A DNA stretch of 64,000 nt from Bacteroidales bacterium (GCA_017504965.1 JAFVQD010000016.1:1-64000); one strand, 5' to 3'; numbered from the stretch's first letter, positions 50,457-59,443 are shown. Translations and numbers: made by a program. The notes: generated by a model from the sequence alone, not told the origin.

Positions 50457-51473
50457 TTACAAGAACAGATTGACGATAAAGTAGACTCCGCAGGCCAGAA
50501 GGGCACTTACTGGGATAGTAAGTATCCAGGCGACAAGGAGGTCTTTGGTCACACCCCAGCGTACAGCTGAAAGTCTCTTGGTAGCACCGCAACCTACGAT
50601 AGCACCTGTAATGGTGTGTGTAGTACTTACGGGGATATGGAGCCACTCTGTAAGATATAGGGTAAATGCACCGGCTGTCTCAGCCACAACACCCTCTAGA
50701 GGGGTCACTTTAGTGATTTTGGAACCCATAGTCTTTACGATCTTCCACCCACCGGACATAGTACCTATAGAGATCGCTGTAAAGCAGGCAAATGCTACCC
50801 AGTTAGGGAGATCGTTAATGCTGTTGATACCCATACCCAGACCATCAGAGTGGGCAGCTATAAGTGCAGCAGCGATGATACCCATCACCTTCTGGGAGTC
50901 ATTAAGACCGTGTCCGATACTGAACAGAGCTGATGATACCAGCTGTAGCCTTTTGAACCACACTTCACATTTGTGGGGATTCTTGTTTTTGCAAATATTC
51001 AGGACGATAAGGGTAAAGAAGAATGATATTACCATACCGATAAGTGGTGCAAGGAAGATGAAAAGGGCGATTTTAAGGATGATGGATCCCTGCACAGCGC
51101 CCCACCCTGCAGCCATAATGGCCGCACCGGCAAAGCCTCCGATAAGTGTATGTGATGATGAAGATGGGATACCTCTCCACCAGGTAAACAAGTTCCAGAT
51201 AATAGCTGCTATCACACCTGACAGGATGATAGGAAGTGTGATAAACTCTTCAATCACAGTCTTGGATACTGTGTTGGCGATACCGAAGCCGCCGATGATG
51301 TATTTGGCGATAAAGAAAGCGACGAAATTGAAGAATGCAGCCCAAATAACTGCCTGGAATGGGGTAAGGACACGTGTCGATACGATAGTCGCGATAGAGT
51401 TGGCCGCATCGTGAAAACCATTGATAAAGTCAAACAGTAGGGCCAATACGATGATTGTTACCAGTAATTCCAT
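50457..51473 (-). CDS. PiT-family inorganic phosphate transporter
   Basis: This 338-residue transporter has about ten helices and both PiT repeat signatures, GFHDAANSIATIVSTRVLTP near the N-terminus and WLHIPVSTTHTITGAIVG in the second repeat. It is the short, classic form, unlike the 746-residue fusion at 2.3-4.5 kb. The DUF47 gene lies 17 bases upstream, a common pairing where the PhoU-like protein tunes transport. Two PiT transporters of different architecture suggest different affinities or ions, which is inference. Confidence 0.92.
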   Translation of the reverse strand: MELLVTIIVLALLFDFINGFHDAANSIATIVSTRVLTPFQAVIWAAFFNFVAFFIAKYIIGGFGIANTVSKTVIEEFITLPIILSGVIAAIIWNLFTWWRGIPSSSSHTLIGGFAGAAIMAAGWGAVQGSIILKIALFIFLAPLIGMVISFFFTLIVLNICKNKNPHKCEVWFKRLQLVSSALFSIGHGLNDSQKVMGIIAAALIAAHSDGLGMGINSINDLPNWVAFACFTAISIGTMSGGWKIVKTMGSKITKVTPLEGVVAETAGAFTLYLTEWLHIPVSTTHTITGAIVGCGATKRLSAVRWGVTKDLLVAWILTIPVSALLACGVYFIVNLFL

Positions 51474-51490
51474 ATATGCTCTTCGAGAGA

Positions 51491-52138
51491 TTAGATGTAT
51501 TTAACCAGGATACTTTTCAAGCATTTGCCTACGTGCTCAGCTGCATCGGTAGTCTGCTCCATCTCGTGCATAATCTCTTTGACTTTCATAAGTTCGATAC
51601 CGTCTTTCTCTTCTTCGAAAAGTCTGATAATGAAGAGTTCGTAGATATCATCACCTTTATTCTCCAGATCGTGGAGCTCTTCAGCACATTTGCGGATGTT
51701 TGCACCGTGTTTATGAACGTCTACCAGATCATAGATAGCTTTAACTACAAAAGCGGCCTCTTCCTGAATCACCTTAGCCAGTTTGGCAGCCTCTTCAGGG
51801 AGTGCTTTAGGGTTATAGATACTGATACGCTTTGCCACAGAGTTGATACCGTCGATAGTGTCATCGATAGCAGAAGCGAGGTGGTTTATATCTTCACGGT
51901 CAAATGGGGTGATGAATGACGATGCCAACTCATCGTGTATAGTGTTATTTATCTGGTCAGCATTTCGCTCGATATCTTTAACCAGTTTGTAGTATTCTGC
52001 ACGTTTCTCCGGAGAATCATAGTTCAGACCCTCAGCCAGGGTGTCAGCTGCTTTTGCAAGGGCATCAGCAAGAGAATTGAGAAGCGGAAAAAATTTTGGT
52101 TGCTTTGGAGCAAATCTACTGAAAAATGAGTTGTTCAT
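51491..52138 (-). CDS. DUF47 (PhoU-like) phosphate transport regulator
   Basis: This 215-residue helical-bundle cytoplasmic protein is related to PhoU. It has two three-helix repeats with the metal-binding acidic patterns (KLVKDIERNADQINNTIH and ELHDLENKGDDIYELFI). DUF47 proteins accompany PiT transporters and probably modulate them. It is first in the two-gene operon with the transporter. Confidence 0.92.
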   Translation of the reverse strand: MNNSFFSRFAPKQPKFFPLLNSLADALAKAADTLAEGLNYDSPEKRAEYYKLVKDIERNADQINNTIHDELASSFITPFDREDINHLASAIDDTIDGINSVAKRISIYNPKALPEEAAKLAKVIQEEAAFVVKAIYDLVDVHKHGANIRKCAEELHDLENKGDDIYELFIIRLFEEEKDGIELMKVKEIMHEMEQTTDAAEHVGKCLKSILVKYI

Positions 52139-52172
52139 ATTTTTATATCTTTAAACATTTAGTTTAGGCCGA

Positions 52173-52180
52173 CAAAAATA
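52173..52180 (-). promoter_or_regulatory. -7 element TATTTTTG for the DUF47-Pit operon
   Basis: Perfect TAnnTTTG match ending 34 bases before ATG 52138. Confidence 0.45.
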
Positions 52181-52228
52181 CAAAATGGGTAAAACTCTTA
52201 CAAATTTTTATCATAATCAGGTAAAAAA

Positions 52229-52258
52229 TTAAGGGCACCTTCAAAAAAGTGCCCTTAA
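52229..52258 (-). terminator. Intrinsic terminator of the alkaline phosphatase gene
   Basis: A perfect 10-bp stem (TTAAGGGCAC with GTGCCCTTAA) encloses a 10-base loop. On the minus strand it is followed by a run of six U, 60 bases past the phosphatase stop. This is one of the clearest rho-independent terminators in the window. Confidence 0.8.
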
Positions 52259-52319
52259 ACAACTAAACATCTATATATTAGTAAGTATAACAAATATGTT
52301 AATCATGTTAACAATTTTG

Positions 52320-53531
52320 TTACAGCTTATTTTTCCTTGTGTGGCGGTCATTTTTCATAAGAAGTTCGATCCTTTTGGGGATATCGGTATTCTTCATCAC
52401 TCCGCTGAAGTATTCGGCACCTGTCCCGTATGCGAAGACAGGGACTACTGTACCGGTATGACCTTTGGTACTGAAGTTGAGCTGAACTTTGCTCTTCTTA
52501 CCTACTTCGTGCTGATTGTAGGCGATCCCGGTGCCACCGGTTTCGTGGTCAGCTGTTACGACAAGCAGTGTCCCAGGATTCTTATTGACATAGTCGATCA
52601 TAAGCATAAGGGTGTTGTTGAAATCGTACATTTCGAGCTTCATCCCTTCCGAGTCGTTATTGTGTCCATAACCGTCGATTATGGCACTCTCTATCATCAG
52701 GAAGAACCCTTTTCTCCCATTTTTCTCCAGGGCTTTAATGGCTCTGGTAGCTGCGATGGAGAGGTATTCACTTGGGTTTGATATATCTATAGTATCCTCT
52801 TTGATGCACTCCCCTTTGGCCGCCCTCATTGTGGCTTTCCCTATTACAGAGCCATCCAGAGCACTTCGGGAGCCTTGTGGCTGGTTTCTTCTGTGTACCT
52901 GACTCATAGGGAGTATTGCCACATATTTTTCTGAATCGGTGCCGAGGATATATTTGTAGTCAAGATATACATCATAGTTCTTTTTTTTCAGTTCCCATAT
53001 AAGGTCGAGTGAGTCGGGTCTGTCGATAAATACAGACTGTCCGGCACCTATGGCTACATCGACTCCGCTCTCGACAAACTGTTCTGCTATTTTATATCCC
53101 TCATTTCGGCTCTTCACCCCTGCGTAGAATGCGGCCGGGGTGGCCTCTGTAAGTGTCGTGTTTACCACTATGCCTGTCTTTTTACCCATTTTCTGAGCCT
53201 TCTTCAGGATACTTGTGAGCTGTTTTCCTTCAGGATCGACACCCAAATAGCCGTTGCGGGTCCTGGTCCCTGTGGCCAATGCTGTACCACCTGCCGGAGA
53301 GTCTGTGACGTGATTGTCTGCAGAGCATGTCTCTTGGAGCCCCACTACAGGAGCCATCTCAAATCCGGTAACTTGTTCGTGAGTAAGTAGTGTGGTCGTG
53401 ACTGCTCCAAAACCCATTCCGTCACCGATAAGGTAGATAACGTTCTTTACATCTTTTGACCTGTGATAGGTACAAGAGTTGAAAATGGCGAGAATAGCCA
53501 TTAACAAGATGATTTTGAAGTAGTTTTTCAT
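52320..53531 (-). CDS. Alkaline phosphatase, lipoprotein
   Basis: This 403-residue phosphomonoesterase has a lipoprotein signal (ILAIFNSC lipobox), so it is anchored in the envelope and would release phosphate from organic esters. The active-site features are DGMGFG (metal Asp), the nucleophile Ser in HVTDSPAGGTALATG, ATPAAFYAGV, the Asp/His cluster in MIESAIIDGYGHNND and the late TADHETGGTG. Met at 53531 gives a normal signal peptide; 11 extra residues from 53564 do not. A near-consensus TATAATTTTTG lies ~40 bases upstream. It fits with the adjacent DUF47-Pit genes as phosphate scavenging. Confidence 0.92.
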   Translation of the reverse strand: MKNYFKIILLMAILAIFNSCTYHRSKDVKNVIYLIGDGMGFGAVTTTLLTHEQVTGFEMAPVVGLQETCSADNHVTDSPAGGTALATGTRTRNGYLGVDPEGKQLTSILKKAQKMGKKTGIVVNTTLTEATPAAFYAGVKSRNEGYKIAEQFVESGVDVAIGAGQSVFIDRPDSLDLIWELKKKNYDVYLDYKYILGTDSEKYVAILPMSQVHRRNQPQGSRSALDGSVIGKATMRAAKGECIKEDTIDISNPSEYLSIAATRAIKALEKNGRKGFFLMIESAIIDGYGHNNDSEGMKLEMYDFNNTLMLMIDYVNKNPGTLLVVTADHETGGTGIAYNQHEVGKKSKVQLNFSTKGHTGTVVPVFAYGTGAEYFSGVMKNTDIPKRIELLMKNDRHTRKNKL

Positions 53532-53571
53532 ATGTGTATACATTAGAAGTATGTTCTCCTCCATACAAAAA

Positions 53572-54678
53572 TTATACCTTTTTTTCTCTATTTTCTACCT
53601 TAGGTCCAAAAATATGACACATCCAGAGGACCAGAAACTGGTTAATCAGGTTCTCTCTGTATACGATTTTATTCTTCCAGCTGTTTCTGCTCCATCTGCG
53701 AAGTTTCCATACATATATCAGCGGATTCCCTTTCTTGGGCATAGGAACCTGGAATTCGGGGGACAGGATCTCCTCCAATACCCTGTTTTCGAGGCGTTTG
53801 TCCCGAGGATAAGGGGGGACAATCTCGGGGCTGATCCCCAGATGATCGATGCAGATGGCGTTTATGCAGAATAGGAATTTGTCCATATTCATCTCCTTGG
53901 CGAAATGGTAGAACCCTTTCCAGTCCACCTGACTGCCGTAATGGTGCAGAAAGAGTGCCCAGTCCACCACGTGTCTCAGCCCTATCCGCTCCGCTGCAAA
54001 GTGGCCAGCTGCGTGCCTTAGGAGGAACAACGCATTGAACTCAGGGCAAGGGGTGTAGATTTTGGCTCCGTTTGAGAGTGTATGCCCCTCCCCTTTGTTC
54101 TCCTGTACTGCATTTATGAGCTTCCGCTCAATGATCCTGTTCGACCGGTGGGATTCTATATTGAGGAAGTCGTAATGGTTTTCAAGCATCACACCTTTAT
54201 AATAATTGACGGTGTGGTGGTGCTTGTTCAGGTCGGTGGTGAGATTGTGGGTCTCCTCCAGCACCTTGTCCCCTTTAGCATACTCCCCATAGAGGTAAAA
54301 ATCGATATCTCCGCAGGGGCGGTGTTTGGGCTCGGGGTACAGCAGGCTCAGCCCGTACCCTTTTATTATCATCATATCGAGGCCATTCTGCGCAAATAGC
54401 TCTGCAAGTTCCTCCAGGACCATCCGCTGACGCTCATATCTCCCCTCTATCTTTTCCACATTGAGTGCCCAGGTGAGTTTCAGCCCTTTATCCATCGGGA
54501 GATCCTTCACTCCGTCCCAGGCCAATGCCAATACCCCCTGATAGGATGCCTGCCGGTAGATCTCCTTCCACTCTTCGTCATTCCCGACCTGTTCGGGCAT
54601 CTCCTGCAGCCTCTCTGCACCATCTCCCCATAGCGCCCTGTGCAATAGCTGGAACAATATTTCATCACTCTTTTTCAT
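53572..54678 (-). CDS. Nucleotidyltransferase-fold protein (NTP_transf_5 family)
   Basis: This 368-residue cytoplasmic protein belongs to the uncharacterised nucleotidyltransferase family often found in polysaccharide loci. It has the conserved IIKGYGLSLLYPEPKHRPCG followed by DIDFYL, the metal-binding Asp pair, then HHHTVNYY. HVVDWALFLHHYG in the second half is another family landmark. The reaction is not known. It starts 19 bases after rfbB and so is the last gene of the rhamnose operon. It is distinct from sugar-nucleotide transferases such as RfbA. Confidence 0.8.
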   Translation of the reverse strand: MKKSDEILFQLLHRALWGDGAERLQEMPEQVGNDEEWKEIYRQASYQGVLALAWDGVKDLPMDKGLKLTWALNVEKIEGRYERQRMVLEELAELFAQNGLDMMIIKGYGLSLLYPEPKHRPCGDIDFYLYGEYAKGDKVLEETHNLTTDLNKHHHTVNYYKGVMLENHYDFLNIESHRSNRIIERKLINAVQENKGEGHTLSNGAKIYTPCPEFNALFLLRHAAGHFAAERIGLRHVVDWALFLHHYGSQVDWKGFYHFAKEMNMDKFLFCINAICIDHLGISPEIVPPYPRDKRLENRVLEEILSPEFQVPMPKKGNPLIYVWKLRRWSRNSWKNKIVYRENLINQFLVLWMCHIFGPKVENREKKV

Positions 54679-54697
54679 AGAATCTCAGGACCCCTTT

Positions 54698-55831
54698 TTA
54701 CAAATTATACATTTCGTCGTAATATTTCAGATAGTCCCCACTGGTGACATTGTCCATCCACTCCTGGTTCTCAAGATACCAGCGGACTGTCTTCTCGATA
54801 CCCTCTTCAAACTGAAGTGAGGGTTCCCAGCCGAGTTCTTTCTGAAGTTTGGTAGAGTCGATGGCGTAGCGGGCATCGTGCCCCAGGCGGTCTGTGACGT
54901 ATGTGATGAGATCGAGGCTATGGCCCTCAGGGTTGCCGAGGATGCGGTCTACAGTTTTGATCATCACTTTTATGAGGTCAATATTTTTCCACTCGTTGAA
55001 GCCACCGATATTGTAGGTCTCTGCGATCTTTCCTTCGTGAAAGATAAGATCTATCGCCCTGGCGTGGTCCTCCACATAGAGCCAGTCACGGACATTTTCC
55101 CCTTTTCCGTAGACAGGAAGTGGTTTGCGGTGACGGATATTGTTTATAAACAGTGGGATGAGCTTCTCCGGAAACTGATATGGACCGTAGTTGTTTGAGC
55201 AGTTGGTCACGATGGTGGGCATTCCGTAGGTGTCGTGGTATGCCCTTACGAAGTGGTCACTCGAAGCCTTAGATGCACTATATGGTGAGTGTGGGTTGTA
55301 TTTGGTGGTCTCGTAGAAGAAGTCGTCGCCATAGGCCTTATGTCCTTCTGATGATGCCACAGTCTTGAATGGAGGCTCGATCCCCTCCGGATGGTTCATC
55401 TTGAGGGCGCCGTATACTTCGTCTGTGGAGATGTGGTAAAATCTCTTACCTTCGTATCCTTCAGGAAGACTCTCCCAGTATAGTTTGGCAGCCTGAAGGA
55501 GCGAGAGGGTGCCCATCACATTGGTCCGAGCAAATGTGAAAGGATCCTTGATACTGCGGTCTACGTGCGACTCGGCAGCCAAATGGATTATACCATCTAT
55601 CCTCTCATCCTGCATCAACTGATACACCCCTTCGAAATCACAAATATCCATCTTGACAAATTTGTAGTTCTCCCTCCCCTCCAGATCCTTCAGATTCGCC
55701 AGATTGCCGGCATAGGTGAGTTTGTCCAGACAGATGATCTTATAATCGGGATATTTGTTTACAAACAGACGTACCACGTGAGACCCGATAAATCCGGCCC
55801 CGCCGGTGATCAATATATTCCTTCCAGCCAT
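54698..55831 (-). CDS. rfbB: dTDP-glucose 4,6-dehydratase
   Basis: This 377-residue NAD-dependent extended SDR performs step 2 of dTDP-L-rhamnose synthesis. The Rossmann motif ITGGAGFIGSHV, the STDEVYG motif with catalytic Thr-Asp-Glu, the YSASKASSDHF Tyr/Lys pair and NYGPYQFPEKLIPLFI are intact. A 45-residue N-terminal extension seen in a longer frame overlaps galE's end and lacks family similarity, so MAGRNILITGG is the start. It follows galE after 7 bases. Confidence 0.94.
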   Translation of the reverse strand: MAGRNILITGGAGFIGSHVVRLFVNKYPDYKIICLDKLTYAGNLANLKDLEGRENYKFVKMDICDFEGVYQLMQDERIDGIIHLAAESHVDRSIKDPFTFARTNVMGTLSLLQAAKLYWESLPEGYEGKRFYHISTDEVYGALKMNHPEGIEPPFKTVASSEGHKAYGDDFFYETTKYNPHSPYSASKASSDHFVRAYHDTYGMPTIVTNCSNNYGPYQFPEKLIPLFINNIRHRKPLPVYGKGENVRDWLYVEDHARAIDLIFHEGKIAETYNIGGFNEWKNIDLIKVMIKTVDRILGNPEGHSLDLITYVTDRLGHDARYAIDSTKLQKELGWEPSLQFEEGIEKTVRWYLENQEWMDNVTSGDYLKYYDEMYNL

Positions 55832-55838
55832 AATCAAA

Positions 55839-56876
55839 TTATTTTGTGTAGCCGTTTGGGTTGTTTTTCTGCCAGTTCCAGGAGTCACGGCACATATCGT
55901 CCAGTGTGTTCTTGGCCTCCCAGCCCAGTTCTTTGTATACTTTTGCAGGATCGCTGTAATATTCATCGATATCTCCGTCCCTTCTGGGCTGAATCTTGTA
56001 TGGAACAGGGACTCCGTTCACCTTTTCAAAAGATTTAACCACATCCAGCACAGAGTATCCGTGACCTGTACCGAGATTGTAGATAGCCAGGCCGCATTTC
56101 CTGTCGATAGCCTGCAGTGCACATACGTGACCGTTTGCCAGATCCACCACGTGGATATAGTCACGTACACCTGTACCATCAGGAGTGTTATAATCATTTC
56201 CGAATACCCCTAAGAAAGGTCGCTTCCCTACAGCCACTTGTGTTATATAAGGCATCAGGTTATTTGGGATGCCATTGGGGTCCTCTCCGATAAGTCCGCT
56301 CGGATGTGCCCCTATAGGGTTAAAGTATCTCAAAATAACGACATTCCATTCAGAATCGGCTTTCTGTACATCTATAAGCACCTCTTCAAGCATACTCTTG
56401 GTCTGTCCGTATGGGCTGGTGCAGCGCTGTTTGGGTAGCTCCTCTGTATATTGTACTATGCCATCTGGATTGCCATAAACTGTGGCAGAAGATGAGAAGA
56501 TGATATTTTTGCAGCCGTGCTTTCTGAGCTGGTCCAGAAGGACAAATGTGCTGTTCATATTGTTCTCATAGTACTCAAGAGGTTTCGCTACAGACTCCCC
56601 TACCGCCTTAAGCCCTGCAAAATGGATACAGGCGTAGAGTTTATATTGGTCCATCACTTCGCCCAATGCCTTAGCATCCCTTACATCTACCTGATGGAAA
56701 GGGACTTCGCGACCGATGATGGACTCTACCCTCTTCAATGCCTCCCTCTGGGAATTTGCGAGGTTATCTACCACTACGAAGTCGTAGCCCGCTTTGTCGA
56801 GTTCTATCAGTGTGTGAGAGCCTATATATCCGGCCCCTCCTGTTACCAATATGGTCTTTTTCATATATTCTGTCAT
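55839..56876 (-). CDS. galE: UDP-glucose 4-epimerase
   Basis: This 345-residue NAD-dependent epimerase interconverts UDP-glucose and UDP-galactose. It shows VTGGAGYIGSHTL, the catalytic Ser in IFSSSATVYGNPD, SPYGQTKSM with the Tyr/Lys pair and FNPIGAHPSG. It is inserted between rfbD and rfbB in the rhamnose operon. Its start overlaps the rfbD stop by four bases. Supplying galactose units for the same surface glycan is a reasonable inference. Confidence 0.94.
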   Translation of the reverse strand: MTEYMKKTILVTGGAGYIGSHTLIELDKAGYDFVVVDNLANSQREALKRVESIIGREVPFHQVDVRDAKALGEVMDQYKLYACIHFAGLKAVGESVAKPLEYYENNMNSTFVLLDQLRKHGCKNIIFSSSATVYGNPDGIVQYTEELPKQRCTSPYGQTKSMLEEVLIDVQKADSEWNVVILRYFNPIGAHPSGLIGEDPNGIPNNLMPYITQVAVGKRPFLGVFGNDYNTPDGTGVRDYIHVVDLANGHVCALQAIDRKCGLAIYNLGTGHGYSVLDVVKSFEKVNGVPVPYKIQPRRDGDIDEYYSDPAKVYKELGWEAKNTLDDMCRDSWNWQKNNPNGYTK

Positions 56877-57925
56877 TGAATTTCCTGAAGGTTATTAATA
56901 CATTTCCTTAGAGAGTCGGTCCAGTAAGGGATCTTGAGGCCGAAGGTCTCTTTGATTTTGGTTTTGTCGAGAACCGAGTAAGCTGGGCGAATCACTTTTG
57001 AGGGGAATTCGTCGCTGTGGCACGGCTGGATGTCGCACTCGGTATGCCCGGCGTATTCTGCTATCATCCTCGCGAAGTCATACCAGCTGCAGACCCCTTC
57101 ATTGCTGTAGTGATAGATGCCATAGATATGGTCATAATCTTTCTGCAGAGAGGTATTGGGTTCTGAATGATTTGCCGCCCTCGGCACTAGTGGTCGTGAG
57201 CGATGAGTGTGCATCCGGTGGATGCGCACAGCGAGCAGTTCTGTTTGGCTACGGTGGGAGGGCAAATCATTTTGAATGCAAAAGTCTGCAGCCTCATTTG
57301 CATTGGAAAGTATAATCATGATCGCCTCCGCCAGATCCCTCGCATAAGTCGGGGTACCAATCTGGTCGAAGACAACTTTCAGCTGAGGCTTGGTAGCGGT
57401 AAGCTGAAGCATTGTCTTGCAGAAATTCTTCCCGAATTCTGAGTAGAGCCACGCTGTGCGGATTATTATATGGCGACATCCTGTCGCTGCAATTGCCTCT
57501 TCCCCACGGAGTTTGGTAAGGCCGTAAACACCTGTAGGGGTGCCCGTCTGCTCTTCACGGCACGGGGTATTATAAGGATCCCCTCCGAACACATAGTCAG
57601 TGGAGATATGGATCAGAAGCCCACCCACCTCACACATTGCGATAGCGAGATTCTCCGGAGCCTTCGCATTAAGGAGATCGGCAAACTCGTAATTCTCCTC
57701 GGCAGTATCGACATTGGTATAAGCTGCACAATTGATCACTGCCTCTATCCCCTCGGCAGCCACCATAGCCCGTACAGCCTCCTGATCGGTAATATCAAGC
57801 ATCTGAGTCTGAAGCCCTTCAGCCTCCACCACATCTGTAAAAACGAAACTGTGCCCACTATCTGGGGCGAGGGGTCTGATGCAGCGGCCGAGCTGCCCGT
57901 TTGCACCTGTTACCAGTATTTTCAT
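56873..57925 (-). CDS. rfbD: dTDP-4-dehydrorhamnose reductase with an in-frame palindromic insertion
   Basis: This enzyme catalyses the last step of dTDP-L-rhamnose synthesis. The N-terminal VTGANGQLGRCI, the YVFGGD region, the YGLTKLRGE Tyr/Lys pair and the C-terminal GIYHYSNEGVCSWYDFA are intact. At 350 residues it is about 50-60 longer than usual. The excess sits between AIMIILSNANEA and KDYDHIYGIYHYSN and contains a basic stretch (VRIHRMHTHRSRPLVPRAA). The DNA there is a palindromic element (57161-57276) that keeps the frame open. Whether the product is active is unknown. It overlaps rfbC and galE by four bases each. Confidence 0.9.
   Translation of the reverse strand: MKILVTGANGQLGRCIRPLAPDSGHSFVFTDVVEAEGLQTQMLDITDQEAVRAMVAAEGIEAVINCAAYTNVDTAEENYEFADLLNAKAPENLAIAMCEVGGLLIHISTDYVFGGDPYNTPCREEQTGTPTGVYGLTKLRGEEAIAATGCRHIIIRTAWLYSEFGKNFCKTMLQLTATKPQLKVVFDQIGTPTYARDLAEAIMIILSNANEAADFCIQNDLPSHRSQTELLAVRIHRMHTHRSRPLVPRAANHSEPNTSLQKDYDHIYGIYHYSNEGVCSWYDFARMIAEYAGHTECDIQPCHSDEFPSKVIRPAYSVLDKTKIKETFGLKIPYWTDSLRKCINNLQEIQ
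57161..57276. repeat. Palindromic element inside rfbD
   Basis: The ends TTCTGAATGATTTGCC and GGCAAATCATTTTGAA are inverted repeats (14 of 16 pairs). In the middle is a strong hairpin, GTGTGCATCC-GGT-GGATGCGCAC. The arms between are partly complementary. It has no transposase. The insert is translated as part of RfbD without stops, in the manner of Rickettsia palindromic elements. Confidence 0.7.
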
Positions 57926-58467
57926 AGCTGCGCATCTTTTAAATTGGGGTGTCTGCGGTCCTTGTCGCTGAGAATCACATCCTCAGCAGGGAGCTTCCAA
58001 TCGATCGCCAGATCGGGGTCATTCCAGGCGATAGCTCCCTCTGCCTCAGGGCAATAGAACTCATCGCACTTGTATTGGAATACCACCTCGGGGCTTAGAA
58101 CGGCAAATCCGTGGGCAAACCCTTTCGGGATGAAAAACTGACGGTGATTTTCGGCAGTAAGCTCCGCAGAGACATATTTGCCGAAGGTGGGGGAATCGGG
58201 GCGTATATCGACCGCCACATCGAGCACCCTACCCTTTATCACCCGCACCAGCTTGGCCTGGGCCTTCTCCCCTTTCTGGAAATGGAGCCCGCGGACCACT
58301 CCGTAGCACGATTTGGACTCATTGTCCTGGACGAAATGGAGCTCCTGCCCCGTTTTGAGGGCGAACTCCCTCTCATTGAAACTTTCGAAAAAGTATCCCC
58401 TGTGGTCACCAAACACCTTAGGTTCGATGATCAGAACCCCATCTATCTCTGTCTTAATTACTTCCAT
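57922..58467 (-). CDS. rfbC: dTDP-4-dehydrorhamnose 3,5-epimerase
   Basis: This 181-residue cupin epimerase performs step 3 of dTDP-L-rhamnose synthesis. The signature region [20 protein letters not shown] contains the catalytic His, and [17 protein letters not shown] is conserved, with the Tyr in FQYKCDEFY. It overlaps rfbA by 14 bases and rfbD by 4, so the operon is tightly coupled. Confidence 0.94.
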   Translation of the reverse strand: MEVIKTEIDGVLIIEPKVFGDHRGYFFESFNEREFALKTGQELHFVQDNESKSCYGVVRGLHFQKGEKAQAKLVRVIKGRVLDVAVDIRPDSPTFGKYVSAELTAENHRQFFIPKGFAHGFAVLSPEVVFQYKCDEFYCPEAEGAIAWNDPDLAIDWKLPAEDVILSDKDRRHPNLKDAQL

Positions 58468-59347
58468 TTTTTACATCCTCAATCACTTTGAGCAGATACT
58501 GCCCATATTGGTTTTTAAGCATTGGCTGCGCCACCTCGCGCAATTTCTCTTCAGTGATCCACCCGTTGCGGTAGGCAATACCCTCCAGACAGGCGATTTT
58601 GAGCCCCTGGCGCTTCTCTATCACCTCCACGAAGGTCGAAGCCTCGCTGAGGGAGTCGTGGGTGCCGGTATCGAGCCAGGCAAATCCCCTTCCGAGGGGC
58701 TGGACCCGAAGCTCTCCATCCTCCAGAAAGCGCTGGTTTACAGAGGTTATCTCCAGCTCTCCGCGGGCAGAAGGCTTGATGGTCTTGGCCACATCCACTA
58801 CCTTATTTGGGTAGAAATAGAGCCCCACCACCGCATAATTTGACTTTGGCCTGGCCGGCTTCTCCTCTATCGAAATGCAATTGCCCTGAGGATCGAACTC
58901 AGCCACTCCGTAGCGCTCGGGGTCGCTCACCCAATAACCGAAGACTGTAGCTTTCGAATCCTCCTCGGCTGCTCGGACCGCTTCGCGCAATTTCCCTGTG
59001 AAATGGGCCCCGTAGAATATATTGTCCCCCAGTACCAGACAGGCGGTGTCGTCCCCGATGAACTTCTCCCCTATTATAAATGCCTGTGCCAGACCGTCAG
59101 GGCTTGGCTGCTCTGCATATTCGAAGCGGACGCCATAATCGGAGCCGTCCCCGAGAAGCCGACGGAAAGCCGGTAGGTCATCAGGGGTGGAGATAATCAG
59201 TATCTCCCTGATTCCAGCCAACATAAGGACCGATATAGGGTAATAAACCATCGGCTTGTCATATATCGGAAGGAGCTGTTTGCTCACCCCTTTGGTCACA
59301 GGATAAAGCCTTGTCCCGCTCCCACCTGCCAATACTATACCTTTCAT
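58454..59347 (-). CDS. rfbA: Glucose-1-phosphate thymidylyltransferase
   Basis: This 297-residue enzyme forms dTDP-glucose from glucose 1-phosphate and dTTP, the entry to the rhamnose pathway. The nucleotide-binding signature [20 protein letters not shown] and the [10 protein letters not shown] metal-binding Asp are present, along with [20 protein letters not shown]. It is the first gene of the operon rfbA-rfbC-rfbD-galE-rfbB-nucleotidyltransferase. A variant -7 element lies 24 bases upstream. Confidence 0.95.
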   Translation of the reverse strand: MKGIVLAGGSGTRLYPVTKGVSKQLLPIYDKPMVYYPISVLMLAGIREILIISTPDDLPAFRRLLGDGSDYGVRFEYAEQPSPDGLAQAFIIGEKFIGDDTACLVLGDNIFYGAHFTGKLREAVRAAEEDSKATVFGYWVSDPERYGVAEFDPQGNCISIEEKPARPKSNYAVVGLYFYPNKVVDVAKTIKPSARGELEITSVNQRFLEDGELRVQPLGRGFAWLDTGTHDSLSEASTFVEVIEKRQGLKIACLEGIAYRNGWITEEKLREVAQPMLKNQYGQYLLKVIEDVKNGSN

Positions 59348-59371
59348 AAATTTCGCTTTAATAAAATCTCA

Positions 59372-59379
59372 CGAATATA
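59372..59379 (-). promoter_or_regulatory. Variant -7 element TATATTCG for the rfb operon
   Basis: One mismatch to TAnnTTTG, 24 bases before the rfbA ATG. The same octamer precedes the DMT-SDR-MATE operon. Confidence 0.3.
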
Positions 59380-59408
59380 GGACAAAAGTGCCATAAATCC
59401 AATAAAAA

Positions 59409-59443
59409 AGCCCGAAGGGCAGGTTGATTTGCACCTTCGGGCT
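59409..59443 (-). terminator. Intrinsic terminator of the lipocalin gene
   Basis: A 10-bp perfect stem (AGCCCGAAGG with CCTTCGGGCT) with a 15-base loop, followed on the minus strand by a run of six T, 22 bases after the lipocalin stop. Confidence 0.8.

Noticed and set aside
55832-55966. A 45-residue N-terminal extension of RfbB
   Set aside because: It overlaps the end of galE, has no similarity to dehydratases, and the Rossmann motif begins right after Met at 55831.
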